Assembly (NCBI GenBank): GCA_964405325.1
Contig: CAYONM010000154.1
Coordinates: 1 to 9,175 of the forward strand
Direction: 5' to 3'
Length of the DNA: 9,175 nt
DNA from: CAYONM01 sp964405325
GTDB taxonomy: Bacteria > Planctomycetota > UBA11346
Positions 7,705 to 9,175 of this stretch are shown one piece after another. A model generated the notes under the pieces. It was given only the letters and a program-made list of their open reading frames with translations, did not search any database and was not told the DNA's origin. The translations under genes were made by a program, and so were the position numbers. Numbering within the stretch: position 1 is the stretch's first letter; each line of letters opens with the position of its first letter.

Positions 7705-7795
7705 CAGCATGATCTGCTGAGCTTTTGGGCAAGCTAAGGGCGGTGAGGTGCTCTCATCACCGATCTCGTCAGGCACAGTTCCAGAGCAATGGCAG

Positions 7796-8443
7796 TCACC
7801 GCCACTGCGGCGGCCGGTGAAAGCTGCCCTTCGCATCGTTCAGAACATCGGGGAACTGACTTGCCAGCACATGAGCTTCGGTGATCGGCTTCCAGGCATC
7901 GGCGTACTTCGCCAAATGCGAACTGAGATGCGTGTAGGGCGAGAGCACGATCATGGTCTTCTTGAGGACAGATCGCACCACCCGCAACGGTTCTGCCAGG
8001 TCCGTATCGGCCGAGACGACAACGGCTGCATCGTAGCAATCCTGGAAACCATCGACCAGGAGATGGGTTGCCAAATTGACATCCGAGCCCTTTTCCTCGG
8101 TCGCGATCACCTCGGCGAAACGTGCCGGACGGCCCTGTTCATCCGTGAGTCGGCATTCCGCCGATACGGGCATCATTTTGCGCCGCTCCACGTAGCGTCC
8201 ATAAATCACGAGGCATGGAATCGTCTCGAGTGCACGCAGATAGAATTGTTGCCGCATCGGCTGGCTCGGATCGTTTGGGCGACCGCGCACGCGAGCGGTA
8301 CAGTAGACGATCTTTTCGATCTGGTGCTCTGGCCGAAGCATGCGCTGGGCAAGAGCTTTGATGTCGAGCCAGCGGCCAGCCGGGCATCGGCGCAGGGCTC
8401 CATAGTAGAGATTGAAACCGTCGACGTAGACGGCAGTGCGCAT
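7796..8443 (-). CDS. NYN-domain (PIN-like) ribonuclease
   Basis: A 215-residue protein of the NYN family (LabA/DUF88-like), PIN-fold nucleases predicted to cut RNA with bound metal. The acidic residues are in place: Asp8 in AVYVDGFNLYYG, Asp121 in EKGSDVNLATHLLVDG, and Asp146/Asp148 in VVVSADTDLAEPLRVV. The length fits stand-alone members. I place the start at ATG 8443 because AGGG lies 7 nt before it (on the - strand); a TTG at 8449 is in frame and would add two residues. The gene is opposite to the bat operon, flanked by mobile-element fragments, and appears intact. It is therefore probably a passenger of the accessory block. Relatives are found scattered by horizontal transfer, sometimes near defence genes, but nothing else here shows a defence role. 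Confidence 0.88.
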   Translation of the reverse strand: MRTAVYVDGFNLYYGALRRCPAGRWLDIKALAQRMLRPEHQIEKIVYCTARVRGRPNDPSQPMRQQFYLRALETIPCLVIYGRYVERRKMMPVSAECRLTDEQGRPARFAEVIATEEKGSDVNLATHLLVDGFQDCYDAAVVVSADTDLAEPLRVVRSVLKKTMIVLSPYTHLSSHLAKYADAWKPITEAHVLASQFPDVLNDAKGSFHRPPQWR

Positions 8444-8460
8444 GGCCAAGCCCTTGTATC

Positions 8461-8492
8461 AGAAAACAGCGAAAGCCAGCCCTGGGGCTGGC
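8461..8492 (-). terminator. Possible rho-independent terminator upstream of the NYN gene
   Basis: GCCAGCCC (8475-8482) and GGGCTGGC (8485-8492) form a perfect 8-bp inverted repeat around two bases (effectively a 7-bp stem with a 4-base loop). On the - strand it is followed by a T-rich stretch, TTTCGCTGTTTTCT. It could end transcription coming from the recombinase remnant before the NYN gene. The T-run is interrupted, so the call is tentative. Confidence 0.42.
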
Positions 8493-8499
8493 CTCGCAA

Positions 8500-8524
8500 C
8501 CCCAGGTCCCGAAGGCCCGTGGGG
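8500..8524. repeat. Imperfect hairpin between recombinase remnant and NYN gene
   Basis: CCCCA (8500-8504) pairs with TGGGG (8520-8524). After a one-base bulge the stem continues with further G-C pairs around a CGAA loop. No T-run follows on either strand. It lies in the 120-bp gap between the recombinase stop and the NYN start, next to the hairpin at 8475-8492. It could be an element-end or attachment structure, or a second part of a bidirectional terminator. Confidence 0.35.
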
Positions 8525-8563
8525 TAGTCATTGCTTGCACCATAGCGAGGCTGGTTGCATGCG

Positions 8564-8701
8564 TCAATCCACCGCCTGGTCCTTACGAACAGGACCAGCA
8601 TCCACCAGCTCCGGCATCGCCGCCTCATAGTCATCGCGCAGGTGCCCCGGCACCAGGCGCAGATAGATCTTGGTCGTGTTCAGATCCGCATGCGCGCTCA
8701 C
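8564..8701 (-). pseudogene. Tyrosine recombinase C-terminal remnant
   Basis: On the - strand the frame reads VSAHADLNTTKIYLRLV, then PGHLRDDYEAAMPEL and a stop at 8564. This is the end of a phage-type/XerCD-type tyrosine recombinase: the 'GHADxxTTxxYxxx' motif with its His (codon 8690-8692) and the catalytic Tyr nucleophile (codon 8663-8665). Everything before it (the N-terminal SAM-like domain, the first Arg, and the H-x-x-R box) is missing. Just upstream the open frame continues only as out-of-register translation of a different element fragment. The gene is therefore a non-functional stump left by deletion or recombination. It is co-oriented with the NYN gene 120 bp downstream. Confidence 0.75.
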
Positions 8702-8702
8702 G

Positions 8703-8798
8703 CGGCCAGATCGCCACGTATCGACGAACCACCTCCTGTGCCGACCACGTCTGCGCACGCTTCGGATCGGTTCGCACCACGAAATGCGCATGCCTATC
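8703..8798 (-). pseudogene. Internal fragment of a REP-associated/IS200-like (Y1) transposase
   Basis: In a different - strand frame from the recombinase stump, 32 codons read DRHAHFVVRTDPKRA, then QTWSAQEVVRRYVAIWP. This resembles the segment after the HUH-type motif in chromosomal Y1/REP-associated transposase-like proteins ('NHxHLVVRxDP...WSxEEVxRRWxxLxP'). Neither the N-terminal part nor the catalytic Tyr region is present. The fragment joins directly to the recombinase stump at about 8702 and ends next to the kinase start at 8807. I recognise it by pattern only and the match is short. Confidence 0.45.
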
Positions 8799-8806
8799 GC
8801 CCGGTG

Positions 8807-9175
8807 ATGATCGACGGGCCGCATTTCGATCCCCTCCCCCTGATCGGCCGCAATCTGGGGAGTGTGGAACTCATCGGACACATCGGCTGCAGCAGCAATG
8901 CGCATGTCTTTCGTGGCCGCCACACCACCATGGACATGGAGGTGGCGGTCAAGATCGTCCGGCTTCCGGCGGTGATCAGCGACATCCGCGAAGCCTTCCT
9001 ACGACGGGCTGCCGCAGCCGGTCGGATCAGCCATACCAATGTCATTCAGGTCTACGACGTCGGCACCACCGACGACGGCTATACCTGGCTGTTCATGCAG
9101 CTCGCGGATCGCGGATCACTGGCCGGCCGCATCGAGCAGCGTGGTCCCCTGCGTCTGGTGGATTTCCTGTCGCTC
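8807..9175 (+). CDS. Serine/threonine protein kinase, N-terminal lobe (runs off the window)
   Basis: A frame open from ATG 8807 to the last base (123 codons) encodes the N-lobe of a eukaryotic-like Ser/Thr kinase. A loop reads GHIGCSSNAHVFRGRH (24-39), the invariant Lys is Lys49 in VAVKIV, then come the alpha-C region (about 59-73), SHTNVIQVYDVG (75-86) and the hinge-like FMQLADRGSLAGRI (96-109). The catalytic loop and DFG lie beyond the window. The glycine loop keeps only its first Gly, and Arg67 appears where the alpha-C Glu is expected, so activity is uncertain. A GTG at 8804 is an alternative start, and no clear ribosome-binding site precedes either. The frame is open upstream as well, but only as the antisense of the recombinase and transposase remnants, so I do not extend it. 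Confidence 0.8.
   Translation, partial: MIDGPHFDPLPLIGRNLGSVELIGHIGCSSNAHVFRGRHTTMDMEVAVKIVRLPAVISDIREAFLRRAAAAGRISHTNVIQVYDVGTTDDGYTWLFMQLADRGSLAGRIEQRGPLRLVDFLSL

Noticed and set aside
7741..7762. Inverted repeat CGGTGA/TCACCG after the NYN stop as a terminator
   Set aside because: The stem is only 6 bp with a 10-base loop and no T-run follows on the - strand.
7748..8527. Long + strand open frame (259 codons) across the NYN gene
   Set aside because: It is antisense to a frame with clear NYN motifs and its translation shows no domain; it is a GC-driven shadow.
8500..8530. REP-type element or integron attC site at the hairpin with a nearby GTAG
   Set aside because: The GTAG lies 3' of the hairpin rather than at its 5' side, and no attC core site pair of the GTTRRRY type is present.
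8690..8806. N-terminal extension of the kinase from an upstream in-frame ATG at 8690
   Set aside because: The extension is exactly antisense to the recombinase and transposase remnants, is Pro/Ala/Arg-rich without a motif, and has no ribosome-binding site.

Overview
The window is GC-rich bacterial chromosome. It probably comes from the Planctomycetota or another lineage of the PVC group. The support is indirect: a Bat aerotolerance operon with enlarged proteins, a ClpS fragment of the type common in that group, a eukaryotic-like Ser/Thr kinase, and mobile-element pieces that resemble planctomycete ones. The assignment is an inference, because no rRNA or other marker gene is present.

Positions 59-7271 (+ strand) form the conserved part. 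An AraC/XylS-type regulator (59-1033) is followed by a tight co-directional operon: batA (1115-2152), a batB-batC fusion (2168-4936), batD (4933-6462) and batE (6459-7133), with gaps of 15 nt or less or small overlaps. Three nucleotides after batE starts what looks like clpS (7137), which keeps only about its first 33 codons. The Bat products would form an envelope complex. BatA and BatB supply membrane-anchored von Willebrand A domains with intact MIDAS residues, BatC and BatE supply TPR scaffolds, and BatD supplies a large exported beta-rich domain. The BatB-BatC fusion is the most unusual gene: between the TPR part and the Gln-rich BatC tail it carries about four Ig/cadherin-like modules.

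Positions about 7236-8800 are an accessory block of about 1.6 kb, with every recognisable piece on the - strand, opposite to the operon. It interrupts clpS on the left and stops within about ten bases of a kinase start codon on the right. Read on the - strand it holds a short fragment resembling a REP-associated/IS200-like transposase (8798-8703), a tyrosine-recombinase C-terminal stump with its catalytic Tyr (8701-8564), a hairpin followed by a T-rich tract (about 8492-8461), an intact NYN-domain nuclease gene (8443-7796), and the N-terminus of a probable rve-type transposase (7678-7514) whose reading frame runs into unrecognised sequence.

Positions 8807-9175 (+ strand) are the N-terminal lobe of a Ser/Thr protein kinase cut by the window end. 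Its invariant Lys is present, but the glycine loop and the alpha-C Glu look degenerate.

I found no CRISPR array, tRNA or rRNA. No wholly new system can be claimed. The best candidates for novelty are the expanded BatB-BatC protein and the mosaic block carrying the NYN nuclease.
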